From contig OZ244842.1 in the NCBI GenBank assembly GCA_965220835.1, positions 2,666,001-2,730,000 of the forward strand: DNA of 64,000 bases, in the 5' to 3' direction. The notes under the pieces were generated by a model. The model did not search any database and had not been told where the DNA came from. It worked only from the letters and a program-made list of their open reading frames with translations. Position 1 is the first letter of the stretch; each line of letters begins with the position of its first letter. A program made the position numbers and the translations under genes. This document shows, piece after piece, positions 26,036 through 35,578 of the stretch. Source of the DNA: Azophilus sp965220835. GTDB lineage: Bacteria; Pseudomonadota; Gammaproteobacteria; Pseudomonadales; Azotimanducaceae.

Positions 26036-29000
26036 TCACAACTCGATCTCCGCGTCAGGCCTACCCGCTTCAAGGGCGTTCATCCAAGCAAGGCAGAGGT
26101 CCCGGGTGCGGTAATGGCCGTAGGCAGTGGTTTCCTGGCGTTCGACGAGGGGAAAGCTGGCGTAGATGTGGCGGATGTCATCACGGTCTTGAATGCCGTA
26201 GAGGTGGAAAAAGACCGCGTCGAGCTTGGCTTTGAGGTATAAGCGGCGCCCTTCATCCCATGGGAAAGGGGACATGGGCTGGCCGGATTCTTCCACGTAG
26301 CCCAGATCAACCGCGAAAGGGGCCATGTCGTGGGCAGTGTAGGTGAGCTCCAGGACTGCTTCAAGGATGACTTCGGCGGCGGTTCTGGGGCCAAAGCGGA
26401 TGTCGTCGTACGCTTTCGGCGGTACGACAGGGAGTTGCTCAGCGATATATTTGTTTAGATGTCGCGACTGTACCTTTTGACGCGCTACGAAGTCGCAAAC
26501 AACGGAGCAGAAGTTAGCAAGCAGAAGCACCAACGGAACGGATTCGGATCCAGATTCGACTTGAAGCACAGGAAGCGTGTTTCCGAACGCAGCAGTGCCA
26601 GGAACAGCCGCGGCGATTAGTGTCCTAGCGTTATTCACATTGCACACGTCATTGAAGCCGATCGACCAGCCGCGTCGTCTTTCATCGGTTATCTCGGCGC
26701 TGCTAACCCAATATCTGGGAACGGGCAGAGTTCTAGGATCACTAAGTGCGTCCAATGTGAGTTTTTCCGCGAACCCTTGTCCACTGACATTGTTCGGGTT
26801 CACACGAACGCTAGCATAACGATGATTGTAGATTTGAACCATTTTTCCCTCATAAAGCGGCAGCCAAATTCCTGTCGAGCTGTCGTAACGGCCACAGCCG
26901 ACTGGCCAAGCCCCTTCCCGATCCTCTAAATCTTGGCGAGTGCGGAATTTGTCGGAGTCGATGGTCATATCAAACATCCGCAGATACTTAACGGGCCAAG
27001 TTTTGGACTCATCACCTGTCGAGCGATCTGTTAGCACGGGAAGCCGCAAGTAGACGTTGGTTACGAGTTCGGCATCGCGGCGAGAGCGGAAAAGCGCTGC
27101 TGTTTTTGTATTAGGATTAACCGCTGCCAACGCTTGGACATCGATATTGAACCTGCGTTGCGGATCGTTGAATTCATCCCAAGAACGGACGCGTACACCG
27201 TAGTCCAAACTAGCAAAAGCACCCCTTTGTCGAGAGAAAACTGTGATCGACGGCTGTTCTTCAAAGTGAATATCCGGGAACAACCAACCGCGCCGGTTTT
27301 CAAATGCGTAGAACACTTTGATTGACTGGGCACGTGCGTGTTCGCAAAAGAACGGTGCCGAGGTCTTATCCGTAGCAATGCCGATGGGCGTGAGCAAACC
27401 CACGGCGCCTTTTCGCTTCACTAGCGAGAGCGCCCGCTCCACAAATAGAGAATAGAGGTTGATATCACCACGGGCCATCAAGGGATAGTCGCTGCACTCC
27501 CGAGCCATGCGCGCCGCGGTCAGTGCCCGTGCGCTTGCTTCGGCAAACGTCGCCGCCATGGGGTCGTTCGCCTCCTCCAAGGCTCGGATCATTCGCTTGC
27601 GCTCTGCAGCCCGCTGAGCCATGGCGATTTCCGGGCGGCGGGCGGCGAACCACTCGACTTGCTGCAGCTTGATGCGATCCCACGGCGGATTGCCGATCAC
27701 GGCGTCGAAGCCACCTTCGCGTTCTGCGCTTTGCCAATCCTGCCATACCCCTGGAAATGCCACCTGCCAATGCAGGAAACGCTCCTCATCCGCTAGACGG
27801 CGGGCACGGGGGAGCAGGGTGCTGAAGGCTCTTGCGTCCTCGCTTTCGCCTTCTAAACCGACCTCTCCCTGTGCGATACGAATGGGGTCGCCAAAGCGGC
27901 CGGTCAGCCAAGCGCTGACAGCCTCCGTCTCGGCGTCACTCTTCTCGACCCAGTCACAGGCCAGCAACAACGACAGAAAGGCCGTCATGGGCGCGGTGCC
28001 CCCTTCGACCTCGCTGAACAAGTGACTGGAACGCTCCGCTTCGCCGATGTCCGCATCGGACGCCGCCTCTATGGCTTGCATGGGGGCTGCGGCCTTGCGG
28101 GCCTGATTGAGCGGATCTTCCATGAACAGCCGGCCACCCCCGGCCTGCAACTTCTCATCGACCCGGTCCACCCAATAGCCAAACAAACTGTCTCCGCATC
28201 GTAGATGGTGGTCCAGAAAGCTCAAGGGTGCGCCAACCGTGAAAGTGTGCAGCCACAGGGCCACCTTGGCCAACTCCACCGCCATGGGGTTCTTGTCCAC
28301 ACCATAAACGCAGCGCTTGAGCACCATGCGGCGCACAATGTGCCGGTCGTCGAGTTGAGCTGGATCCAAGGACCAGCCTTGCAATTCGGTGTTGTCAAGT
28401 ATGGTGCGCCGGATGCCAGCGATCCGCTCCACCAGCGGTGAAGCATAGCCGGGCGCCATGTCTTCGCACTCCGCAATGGCGGCGATGGCCCGGTCACTGA
28501 GCAGGTCCACCAAGGAGACGAGGAAATGGCCGGAGCCCATGGCCGGGTCGCAGACCTTCAAGTCAAGGATGGACGTCGCAGGGTCGAGTGCATGAAGCCC
28601 TTCCAGGACATCCGCTTTTGGCTGTTCTTCTTGCGATGGCGCGGCCTGTGCGGCTTGCGCATGCTCGTGCGCTTCGGCGCGGAAGGCTTCGAGCTTGGCG
28701 TCGATGAGCGGCTCCACGGTTTCCTTGAGAATTAGCGCGACCAAACGCTCGGGCGTGTAGTAGCTCCCCGAGCCTTTGCGGGCAAATACGTTGGGGCGGA
28801 TGACTATGCCTTCGGCTTCGCGGACGGTCTCATGCTCCAACAGCCGTTCGTAAATGGAACCAAGCTGCTGCACCGAGAGGCTTCGATAATTGATGTAGCG
28901 GCGCCCAGCGCCGGTTTGCTGGAAGGAAAGCGCGTCGATGGCATCCGCCATGACCGAGTTTGGCAGGCTAATCTGGGTCAGTAGCGGCGTTTTGGATTCG

Positions 29001-30133
29001 AGGAAAAGCCCGCCATTGTATGGCGGCAGGCCAAAAGCCACATCGCCCTGATCGATGATCCTGCCGAGATCATCCAGCGCGTTCCAGTAGCTGGTCGCTT
29101 TGTTGGAGAAGGCTTCATTGGCATCTTTGCGCTTGCCAATGTCCTCGCGCACTCGAACCCTTAGGCCGATTTTTGCGTAGCGGTCGTCATGCACCGGTAG
29201 CAGCGCACGGTCCTCCGCGTAGAGTATGAACAGCAGGCGGTAGAGAAGTACTAAGGCCGAGTCCCGCACTTCGGGCAGCGGGGCTTTCGGTGCGGCCTCC
29301 GCAATGCTGCGCACCAAGTCTGGAAAAACCTGCTTAAACACCAAGTCGGAGATGTTGGCGGCAACGCGCTCTTCGTAGTGCAGGCCCTCCTTCAGTGCCC
29401 GCTGGTGCAATGACAGTCCGTCAACCCGGGCGCCGGCGAAGGCCGCTTTTCCAAAGAACAGGCGAAACAGCTTTAAGCAGTGGCGGCGCTCGTTACGCGA
29501 AAGAGCGAACAATCCCTCATTGTGGCCGGGCAAGTCGAGAACCGCGGGCAAGTCGATCTCGAGGAATCCCTCAGACACCGAGCGGGCACCCTGATAGTAA
29601 AGCCGCCATTGCTTGCCGTTTGAGAGTATGCCCCAGCGATGCCGCCCTTCCGTGAGGTCGTCCGCGTGGCGCAGATAGCGCAGCATTTTGCTGGAGGGCG
29701 CTAGTTTCTCCGTTTGGCCTTCCCCCGCCCTGTCGAGAGGCCGAAGCCAGCGCTTGGCCTCCACGAGCGCCGTGCCGATGGCATAACGCGCCGGCCCTTC
29801 AGCCACGCCCGACGCCCGGGCCTTGGCGGCATCATCGGTGAACAATAGGCCGTCCGGAACATCCAAGCGGCCCTTGGCGCTCAGGTTCTGCTGGCGCAGG
29901 TAGGCGGTCCAGCCCAAATCATAGAGAACCGGCCAAATCAGGTCGTCTTCGGTCTCAGCCTCGTTGGGAGAGCCGTCCGTCGCAAAGCGCTCGAAGATTC
30001 GCCGAAGCCTCGCTTCGAAGTCGTCAATCTCTGCGTCGTCGAAGGCTGACCACTCCGGCAACGCGGCGAGGGACTCACCGGATTGGAGAAAGTCTGGCGC
30101 GAACAAGCCGCCCGAGATGGCCTCTATTCCCAT
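26036..30133 (-). CDS. Eco57I/type IIG-like restriction-modification protein
   Basis: A 1365-residue single-chain nuclease-methyltransferase. The N-terminal segment (about 85-130) has PDGLLF and ALVEAKRW, a PD-(D/E)xK-type nuclease core. The adenine-N6 methyltransferase follows with SGSYYTPERLV (about 455-465), motif I CDPAMGSGHFLVS (528-540), GVDKNPMAVELAK (611-623) and motif IV IGNPPWDR (813-820). The C-terminal 450 residues should hold target recognition; codons for about 895-1245 are visibly richer in A and T than the rest, hinting at exchanged recognition sequence. It differs from PglX of BREX by the nuclease part, and no other BREX or DISARM genes are near. A fragment of a paralogue lies at 21660-21830. 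Confidence 0.85.
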   Translation of the reverse strand: MGIEAISGGLFAPDFLQSGESLAALPEWSAFDDAEIDDFEARLRRIFERFATDGSPNEAETEDDLIWPVLYDLGWTAYLRQQNLSAKGRLDVPDGLLFTDDAAKARASGVAEGPARYAIGTALVEAKRWLRPLDRAGEGQTEKLAPSSKMLRYLRHADDLTEGRHRWGILSNGKQWRLYYQGARSVSEGFLEIDLPAVLDLPGHNEGLFALSRNERRHCLKLFRLFFGKAAFAGARVDGLSLHQRALKEGLHYEERVAANISDLVFKQVFPDLVRSIAEAAPKAPLPEVRDSALVLLYRLLFILYAEDRALLPVHDDRYAKIGLRVRVREDIGKRKDANEAFSNKATSYWNALDDLGRIIDQGDVAFGLPPYNGGLFLESKTPLLTQISLPNSVMADAIDALSFQQTGAGRRYINYRSLSVQQLGSIYERLLEHETVREAEGIVIRPNVFARKGSGSYYTPERLVALILKETVEPLIDAKLEAFRAEAHEHAQAAQAAPSQEEQPKADVLEGLHALDPATSILDLKVCDPAMGSGHFLVSLVDLLSDRAIAAIAECEDMAPGYASPLVERIAGIRRTILDNTELQGWSLDPAQLDDRHIVRRMVLKRCVYGVDKNPMAVELAKVALWLHTFTVGAPLSFLDHHLRCGDSLFGYWVDRVDEKLQAGGGRLFMEDPLNQARKAAAPMQAIEAASDADIGEAERSSHLFSEVEGGTAPMTAFLSLLLACDWVEKSDAETEAVSAWLTGRFGDPIRIAQGEVGLEGESEDARAFSTLLPRARRLADEERFLHWQVAFPGVWQDWQSAEREGGFDAVIGNPPWDRIKLQQVEWFAARRPEIAMAQRAAERKRMIRALEEANDPMAATFAEASARALTAARMARECSDYPLMARGDINLYSLFVERALSLVKRKGAVGLLTPIGIATDKTSAPFFCEHARAQSIKVFYAFENRRGWLFPDIHFEEQPSITVFSRQRGAFASLDYGVRVRSWDEFNDPQRRFNIDVQALAAVNPNTKTAALFRSRRDAELVTNVYLRLPVLTDRSTGDESKTWPVKYLRMFDMTIDSDKFRTRQDLEDREGAWPVGCGRYDSSTGIWLPLYEGKMVQIYNHRYASVRVNPNNVSGQGFAEKLTLDALSDPRTLPVPRYWVSSAEITDERRRGWSIGFNDVCNVNNARTLIAAAVPGTAAFGNTLPVLQVESGSESVPLVLLLANFCSVVCDFVARQKVQSRHLNKYIAEQLPVVPPKAYDDIRFGPRTAAEVILEAVLELTYTAHDMAPFAVDLGYVEESGQPMSPFPWDEGRRLYLKAKLDAVFFHLYGIQDRDDIRHIYASFPLVERQETTAYGHYRTRDLCLAWMNALEAGRPDAEIEL

Positions 30134-30230
30134 GGTGGGTCATGGTAACGCAACCTAGCGAACGCTGAGCCTTCGGTACCTATCGCCTGCCGGCGTTCTC
30201 CATTCATCATAGTCTTAGCTTGAGAGATGA

Positions 30231-30252
30231 ACGTGACGGGAATCCATCACGT
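30231..30252. promoter_or_regulatory. Inverted repeat upstream of the type IIG-like gene
   Basis: ACGTGACGG-GAAT-CCATCACGT is a 9-bp inverted repeat with one mismatch, about 100 bases upstream of the methyltransferase-nuclease start and downstream of the second RES toxin gene. No T-tract follows on either strand, so it could be an operator or a weak terminator. Confidence 0.45.
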
Positions 30253-30348
30253 CAAAGAGTTGGTATTCTTGCGGAAACTGGCCTCTTGGCATTGATGCTT
30301 GGGAAACGCTTGGCCCGCGCAGAATCGGCGCACTGATCGATGCGCCTT

Positions 30349-31002
30349 TCAAAACGGCGTTCTCGGCGAGAGCCGATAGCCAATATCCTTGCAGGCCTCC
30401 TGCAGCGGAACGAGCATGAGAGGAGAGCCCAGGCTCCGGTGCAACAAGGGCGTATCCGGTAGCGGCGACCTGTGCAACGCGCGTTCGAACAACGCCAGTG
30501 TCGGTCGATTGGTCATGGACGAGGGAAAGTAAAGCCCATCGATGTCTGAGTACGTCTCGTAGAACGCTCGTGCCCAGTTCCTTGCGTGGGCCCGCGGCCC
30601 GCTAACCAACTTCATCGATCCCCCGGCCCGAATCAGAAAACTGTCTGTGAGGTCCAAGGTCGTCAAGGGCGAAACCAAGCGAAAAGACACGAGCCACGGC
30701 AGCCGATCAATCGTGTCAACTTCCCGGTTGGCTTGGAATGCTTCCGCTAAGGCCGTTGGAATGTCGCTAGCGAGATACAGAATGCCTCGCCGCTGAACGT
30801 GGGCATTTCCCTCATCATTGAGGATGTGGTGATCAAAGCGCGAATCGGTGGGCCCATAGTGCCTCGCAGCATTCCACTGATTCGGGTGCTCCCCACCCCG
30901 TCTGTAGATGCGGTGCCAGAGCTGGCGGGTATCGAGCGTTTTGCGCACAGGCTCGATAGCGCGCAGCAGCGCGGGGTCAGGCGCGATAGGTAGCTTGGGC
31001 AC
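30349..31002 (-). CDS. RES-domain toxin of a second RES-Xre pair
   Basis: A 217-residue RES protein of larger type than the one at 545-1138. It shows LWHRIYRRGGEHPNQWNAAR (partial) with the Arg, GILYLASDIPTALAEAF with the Glu, and GLYFPSSMTNRPTLALFER with the Ser. Characterised relatives degrade NAD+ or ADP-ribosylate a nucleotide-synthesis enzyme; which applies is unknown. It begins four bases after the antitoxin stop, so the pair is one operon. It closes the right side of the defence-type island. Confidence 0.85.
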   Translation of the reverse strand: MPKLPIAPDPALLRAIEPVRKTLDTRQLWHRIYRRGGEHPNQWNAARHYGPTDSRFDHHILNDEGNAHVQRRGILYLASDIPTALAEAFQANREVDTIDRLPWLVSFRLVSPLTTLDLTDSFLIRAGGSMKLVSGPRAHARNWARAFYETYSDIDGLYFPSSMTNRPTLALFERALHRSPLPDTPLLHRSLGSPLMLVPLQEACKDIGYRLSPRTPF

Positions 31003-31006
31003 GAGT

Positions 31007-31588
31007 TCACAAGTGCCGAGCCATGAAAGTCACGGACTGTGGATCGCGACCTTCCAAGAGCCAAGCAAGCGGCGAGCGCAACTCAGCCTGTTCTTCGTCC
31101 ACAAACAAATCAACGTTTTCCAAGTGATACCAGTTGAATACCCCCAAAGGGTGCATCGACTTGGGCAGCACCTTGTTGACTTGGGTGATGTTCGGCACGG
31201 GCTTGCCATCGCGAATCTGGAAACCAGGCACCAATCGCTTTCCATCCAAGCGAAAGCTGTAAAGCGCCTGGCTCGAAACCAGTTGATGAACCCGCCCTGG
31301 CGTAACTCCGAGCTGTTTGGCCACTTCATCCACGGTTAAGCTGCTTTCAACCAGCGCTGCGAATCGAACCGCGCCTTCCGCAACCAAATCCGCACTATCC
31401 GTAAGCCGAAGCCGGAGCCCGCCTTCACGCAGAAGGGCTTGCTCGTGCTCAGAGAATCCACACTCAGGCGCGTCGTACACCATGGGTTCCATGCTGCCAA
31501 GGATTCGGTGCAGAGCACGTGAAACGGCCTCTGGGCCCGATATTCCCCTAGCTTCCAAGTAGTCTGGCGTGTACTCGACCCCAGCCAT
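31007..31588 (-). CDS. Antitoxin partner of the second RES toxin
   Basis: A 193-residue DNA-binding protein. A central helix-turn-helix is visible as LTVDEVAKQLGVTPGRVHQL (about residues 83-102). A C-terminal toxin-docking portion ends LRSPLAWLLEGRDPQSV, the usual PL.WL..G.DP motif of these antitoxins. It is cotranscribed with and precedes the toxin. The sequence upstream of the ATG (31589-31640) is AT-rich (GCGAAGTATACTAGCC region in plus orientation) and is the likely autoregulated promoter. Confidence 0.8.
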   Translation of the reverse strand: MAGVEYTPDYLEARGISGPEAVSRALHRILGSMEPMVYDAPECGFSEHEQALLREGGLRLRLTDSADLVAEGAVRFAALVESSLTVDEVAKQLGVTPGRVHQLVSSQALYSFRLDGKRLVPGFQIRDGKPVPNITQVNKVLPKSMHPLGVFNWYHLENVDLFVDEEQAELRSPLAWLLEGRDPQSVTFMARHL

Positions 31589-31703
31589 TCGACCTCCTGC
31601 TATCAGACGCGAAGTATACTAGCCGTCAATAATATCAAACAACACAACGAGATGCGGCAGAACCGTGGGGGCTATAGATTAGGGTTCCCGGCTGAAACCA
31701 CGC

Positions 31704-32972
31704 CTAGGCAGCCTCAAAGCGCAGGTGAATCTGCCCCAAGGCCCGCATCCACATGCCCTTGATGTGTTCGTAGGTGTCCTTTTCCGGCACGGGGTGAAAC
31801 TTGGCGATGCGTTGCAGCAGGGCCTCCCAAGCCCAGTTCTGCTCCATGCGGGATAGGGTGGCGCCGGGGCAGACCCGCTCGCCGAGGCCGAAGGCCAAGT
31901 GCCGGCCGGCATTCTTGCGGGCGAGGTCCGGCTGGTTCGGGTCCGGAAAGCGGGCCGTGTCGTGGTTGCCGGCACCGTAGCGAATGCTGAGCACGGCGCC
32001 CTTTGGCAGGGGCACACCGGCCAGCTCGGTGTCTTCAGAGACGTAGCGGAACAGGCCTTGGGTGGGGGATTCGATGCGCAGGGTCTCCTCGACGAAGTTC
32101 TTGATCCTGGCCGGGTTGGCGCGCAAGGCCGCTTCCATCTCCGGGTGGCGGAACAGCAGCCACAGGCCGTTGGCGATGGCGAAGGCAGTGGTTTCGTTGC
32201 CGCCGATCAGCAAGTGGTCGGTGATGCCGATGATCTCGGTGTCGGTGAGCTTGCGGCGCTGGCCGGTCTTGGCGTCTTCCATGTCCACTTGCAGCAGGTG
32301 GCTCAAGATGTCATCGCCGGGCTGCTTGCGCTTGTGCTGCATGGCATCAAAGATGTAGTGCTGCAGTTCGATGTGCTTTTCCACCGCATCAAGTTCCTGG
32401 GCGAGCGTCAGGCCCCGGGAAAACGGCAGCACCCAAGCCGCGGACCACACCTTGAGTTGCGGCAGGTCCATGCGCGGGAAGCCGAGCAGTTCGGCGATGA
32501 CGATCATCGGCAGCGGCTCGGCGAACGCCTTCATGAATTCGATTTCGCGCTCATCAATCCAGGTGTCGATGAGTTCGTTGATGACGCCGCGCACGAAAGG
32601 CTCACGCCGACGGATCTCTGCGGCGCTGAGCTTCGGATCCACCAAGCCGCGATAGTGGCGGTGCATGGGCAGGTTTTCGCTCAGCGGGGTGTAACGGGTC
32701 CAACCCTTCTTGTCGTAGAGCGCCCGGGCTTCCGGGAACTTGACCAGCGGCTCGACGTCCTGAATGTCCGGCCCACCAGAGAACAACTCGGGGCGGCGCA
32801 GCACGTATTCGATGTCCTCATAGCGCGTGAGCACGTACATGCCGAGTTGCGGCATGAAGTACACGGGAGACTCCGCGCGCAGGACATCGTAGGCCTCGAA
32901 CCAATTCTCCTGCACCACCGGGTCCATCAGGTCAATCTTCGCTGCGGTGCGATAAGGGCAGCTCCCCGTCAT
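31704..32972 (-). CDS. Cytochrome P450
   Basis: A soluble bacterial P450 of 422 residues. It has the I-helix oxygen-binding GGNETTAFA, the K-helix ETLRIESP (ExxR), and heme loop FGLGERVCPG with the Cys ligand near residue 368. ATG 32972 is chosen because GGAGGGAG lies six bases upstream; an in-frame start nine codons earlier has none. The sequence resembles class I P450s that hydroxylate terpenoids or sterols, but the substrate is not deducible. No ferredoxin or reductase gene is adjacent. It is a single gene between the RES pair and a repeat-bearing intergenic region. Confidence 0.92.
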   Translation of the reverse strand: MTGSCPYRTAAKIDLMDPVVQENWFEAYDVLRAESPVYFMPQLGMYVLTRYEDIEYVLRRPELFSGGPDIQDVEPLVKFPEARALYDKKGWTRYTPLSENLPMHRHYRGLVDPKLSAAEIRRREPFVRGVINELIDTWIDEREIEFMKAFAEPLPMIVIAELLGFPRMDLPQLKVWSAAWVLPFSRGLTLAQELDAVEKHIELQHYIFDAMQHKRKQPGDDILSHLLQVDMEDAKTGQRRKLTDTEIIGITDHLLIGGNETTAFAIANGLWLLFRHPEMEAALRANPARIKNFVEETLRIESPTQGLFRYVSEDTELAGVPLPKGAVLSIRYGAGNHDTARFPDPNQPDLARKNAGRHLAFGLGERVCPGATLSRMEQNWAWEALLQRIAKFHPVPEKDTYEHIKGMWMRALGQIHLRFEAA

Positions 32973-33093
32973 CCATCTCCCTCCGTGGTCCTCTAGCAAC
33001 CCAAAACGTGCGTGTCAGCCCATCCAAGCACGCTCAGCAGCGCGGCAGACACCCTCAACGCATTCTGCCATACGTCAACCCAGCATGGCGGAA

Positions 33094-33215
33094 CCCTCAG
33101 CTAAGAAGCGCAAAGGGGCTTACCCCTCGCATAGGAAAGCCTCAGCCCGAAAGCGCGAAGGGTTCGACCGTTGAAAAAAGCCTCAGCCGCCGAGCGCAAG
33201 GGATCGCTCATGCAT
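33094..33215. repeat. Three imperfect ~43-bp repeats in the 33.0-33.5 kb intergenic region
   Basis: Units begin CCTCAGC at 33095, 33140 and 33181 and share a following AAGCGC(A/G)AAGGG-like segment. The first contains GGGGCTTACCCCTCGCA, closely matched by GGGGGCTACCCCTCGCA at about 58220-58236, where the preceding CAGCTAAG is also shared. The rest of the 478-base gap (32973-33477) holds the P450 and Uma2 leaders and nothing else I recognise. Confidence 0.65.
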
Positions 33216-33477
33216 TCTGGCTCCACTGGCGGAGCGCCGAACGGCAAAAGAGCCAAAGTCGCACAGCGCTACAGTGATGTCGTACAAATCTCAGTGCAAA
33301 TCACCATATACCCGCGACCTCGCGGCCTGTGAGAACGTGTATGGGTTTTCCACGCGCCGAGCCTTGCGATGCCTGCCGAGGGCTGCCGAACCCGCCCAAG
33401 CGCCCGCCCCTTACCGCGGCACCGGCGCTGTGCTAACGTCGGGCTCATCGCAGACTGGCATATCTTAGGAGCCCGCC

Positions 33478-34281
33478 ATGTCCGAAGCCGAAGCGCCTCG
33501 TTTCCCGGCCCAGCCCAGGCTGCAGAGGTCGCCCGCTCAACCGGCACGGTCCAGACTCAGCGCACCGGAAGCCGTTCACTACCCGGAATCGGACGGTAGG
33601 CCCATGTCGGAGACTGGCCGGCACTGGCATGCCACGGTGGACTTCGCCAAGCCCCTGCACGTCTTCATGTTGGACCGGCCCGACGCCTACGTGGGCAGCG
33701 ACATGTTCATGTACTTCCGGGAGGGCGATCCGAGCGCGGTGGTGTCGCCGGATGTGTTTGTTGCCTTCGGGGCACCGAAGGAGCCGTTGCGCGACACTTG
33801 GAAGCTGTGGCAGGAAGGCGTCGCGCCCGCCTTCGTTCTGGAAGTCACCTCCAAGTCCACGCGGGATGAAGACGAGTTCGGCAAGAGGGGCGTTTACGAA
33901 ACCTTGGGCGTGTCGGAGTACTGGCAGTTCGACCCGACCGGTGACTATCTGGACCCCATTTTGAAGGGCCACCGCTTGGGACGGAACGGCAGGTACGAGC
34001 CGCTGCACTTGGAGGCCCGGCAAAACGGCCTTGGCCACCATTCGCATGCCCTGGGCTTGGACCTTCGGCTTGAGGGCACTCGGCTGCGATTATTCGATCC
34101 GTCAGAAAACGCCTACCTACTGACCCACGAGGAGAACATCGGCGCCCGATTGAACGCTGAAAAGGAAAGACAGGCAGCCATTGAAGCCCGCCACCTAGCC
34201 GAGGCTCAGCGGGACGAAGAAATCCGCAGGCGCCAAGCCGCAGAGGCCCTGATTGCCGAGTTGAGGCGGCAGCCACGATAG
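33478..34281 (+). CDS. Uma2-family (DUF820) putative endonuclease
   Basis: A 267-residue protein of the PD-(D/E)xK-fold Uma2 family, very abundant in cyanobacteria and planctomycetes but of uncertain biological role. The core is VSPDVFVAFG (Asp), FVLEVTSKSTRDEDEFGKR (ExxSKST with Glu and Lys), then YETLGVSEYWQFDP. A basic, coiled-coil C-terminus (about residues 222-265, Glu/Arg/Ala-rich) follows. The first 45 residues are Pro/Arg-rich and disordered-looking; ATG 33478 has TTAGGAGCC seven bases upstream, supporting it over the internal ATG at 33604. It stands alone. Confidence 0.85.
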   Translation: MSEAEAPRFPAQPRLQRSPAQPARSRLSAPEAVHYPESDGRPMSETGRHWHATVDFAKPLHVFMLDRPDAYVGSDMFMYFREGDPSAVVSPDVFVAFGAPKEPLRDTWKLWQEGVAPAFVLEVTSKSTRDEDEFGKRGVYETLGVSEYWQFDPTGDYLDPILKGHRLGRNGRYEPLHLEARQNGLGHHSHALGLDLRLEGTRLRLFDPSENAYLLTHEENIGARLNAEKERQAAIEARHLAEAQRDEEIRRRQAAEALIAELRRQPR

Positions 34282-34345
34282 GTCGTCGCAGCCCGTGCGC
34301 CCCACTTAAACGCAGGGCAATGCTTACTTGGGGCGCTGATGGTTC

Positions 34346-35356
34346 CTAAGCCAAGCGCAGTAACTGCTTGCCGAAGTTCTTGCCGGAGAAGAGGCGCAGC
34401 AGCGTGGCCGGAATGTTGTCGAAGCCGTGCTGGATGTCCTCCTTGTGCAGAATTCGTCCAGCGCGCATCCACTCGGTGATGCGCCGGCGCGCCACGGCGT
34501 ATTCGCGCTCATAGCCGCTCAGCAGAAAGCCCTCGATGCGGGCTTGGCGGAAGACAACGTTGAAGTAGTTGGCGGGGCCCGGTGGCAGGGTCTCCTGCTC
34601 ATAGCGGGAAATGCCGCCGCAGATCACCACTCGGGCGTGGGGCGCAATGCGGGCCAGTGCCGCATTCAGCGCAACGCCACCCACATTGTCAAAGAAGACG
34701 TTAATGCCGCCGGGGCAAAGTTCGGTGAGCCGTTGCTTGATGTTCTCGTTCTTGTAATCGATGGCGCCATCGCAGCCGAGCTCCTCCGTGAGCCAAGCGC
34801 ACTTTTCCGGGCCACCGGCGATGCCGATAACGCGCCCGCCGAGGATCTGGCCGATCTGCACCGCCACGGAGCCCACTGCCCCGGCGGCCCCGGACACCAC
34901 GATGGTGTCCCCCGGCTCGGGCTGGCCAATGCGCAGCAAGCCGAAGTAGGCGGTGAGGCCAGTGCCGCCAAGGGGGCCGAGATGGGCCGCCAGCAGATCG
35001 TCATCGGGCAACACCTCCACCGAAGCGCCGTCAAGGTCTGCGTACTCCTGCCAGCCGACGGCGCCAGCGACCTTCTCGCCAACGGCGATGGCCGAATGCC
35101 GGGACGCCACCACTTCGCCAATGCCCCGCGCCGACATGACCTGCCCCACCTCGGCACCGCTGGTGTAACCTGAGATGTTCTCCATCTGGCCCTTTTGGGA
35201 GGGGTCAAAGCTCAAGACTTCGACCCGCACCCGAACCTGACCGTCCGCCAAAGGGTCCACCTCGGCCTCGTGGGCCTTGAAGTCGGACAAGGCCAATGCC
35301 CGTCCACGGGGATTGCCGTTGATCAGCCATTGGCGATTGACCGTCGGTTCGGTCAT
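34346..35356 (-). CDS. NADP-dependent zinc-free medium-chain oxidoreductase (CurA/PTGR type)
   Basis: A 336-residue quinone- or enone-reductase of the medium-chain family. The N-terminal part has WLINGNPRGR and VEVLSFDPSQKGQM, typical of curcumin reductase and prostaglandin reductase relatives. The nucleotide-binding region reads VVSGAAGAVGSVAVQIGQ (AxxGxxG) then VIGIAGGPEKC. FFDNVGG and RVVICGGISRYE follow. No zinc ligands are present. ATG 35356 is preferred because AAAGGAGG lies eight bases upstream. Acts in the cytoplasm on an alpha,beta-unsaturated carbonyl; the exact substrate is unknown. Confidence 0.88.
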   Translation of the reverse strand: MTEPTVNRQWLINGNPRGRALALSDFKAHEAEVDPLADGQVRVRVEVLSFDPSQKGQMENISGYTSGAEVGQVMSARGIGEVVASRHSAIAVGEKVAGAVGWQEYADLDGASVEVLPDDDLLAAHLGPLGGTGLTAYFGLLRIGQPEPGDTIVVSGAAGAVGSVAVQIGQILGGRVIGIAGGPEKCAWLTEELGCDGAIDYKNENIKQRLTELCPGGINVFFDNVGGVALNAALARIAPHARVVICGGISRYEQETLPPGPANYFNVVFRQARIEGFLLSGYEREYAVARRRITEWMRAGRILHKEDIQHGFDNIPATLLRLFSGKNFGKQLLRLA

Positions 35357-35578
35357 GGCGGGCCTCCTTTTTCTTGTCTCGGCGAGGTGTCCCATCCAAG
35401 ACGGGACGCCCTCGCTAGGGGGGGAAATGCCAGAAGCACGTTCAAGTCGCTTCCCAAAATCCTGTGCCGCCGCTCGCTCATGGATTCGGCATCGTCAGGC
35501 CTGCTTCGCAGCCATTGAGCCCAAATATCTTGCGACTAGGGCTGAGCGGTAAGCCTTGTTGTTCAAACCCGGCCAACT

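Noticed and set aside
26036..30133. BREX (PglX) or DISARM methylase assignment
   Set aside because: The protein carries its own N-terminal PD-(D/E)xK nuclease-like segment, and no BREX or DISARM partner genes are in the flanks.
34282..34345. Possible small gene between Uma2 and the dehydrogenase
   Set aside because: Only 64 bases, convergent gap, no ribosome binding site.
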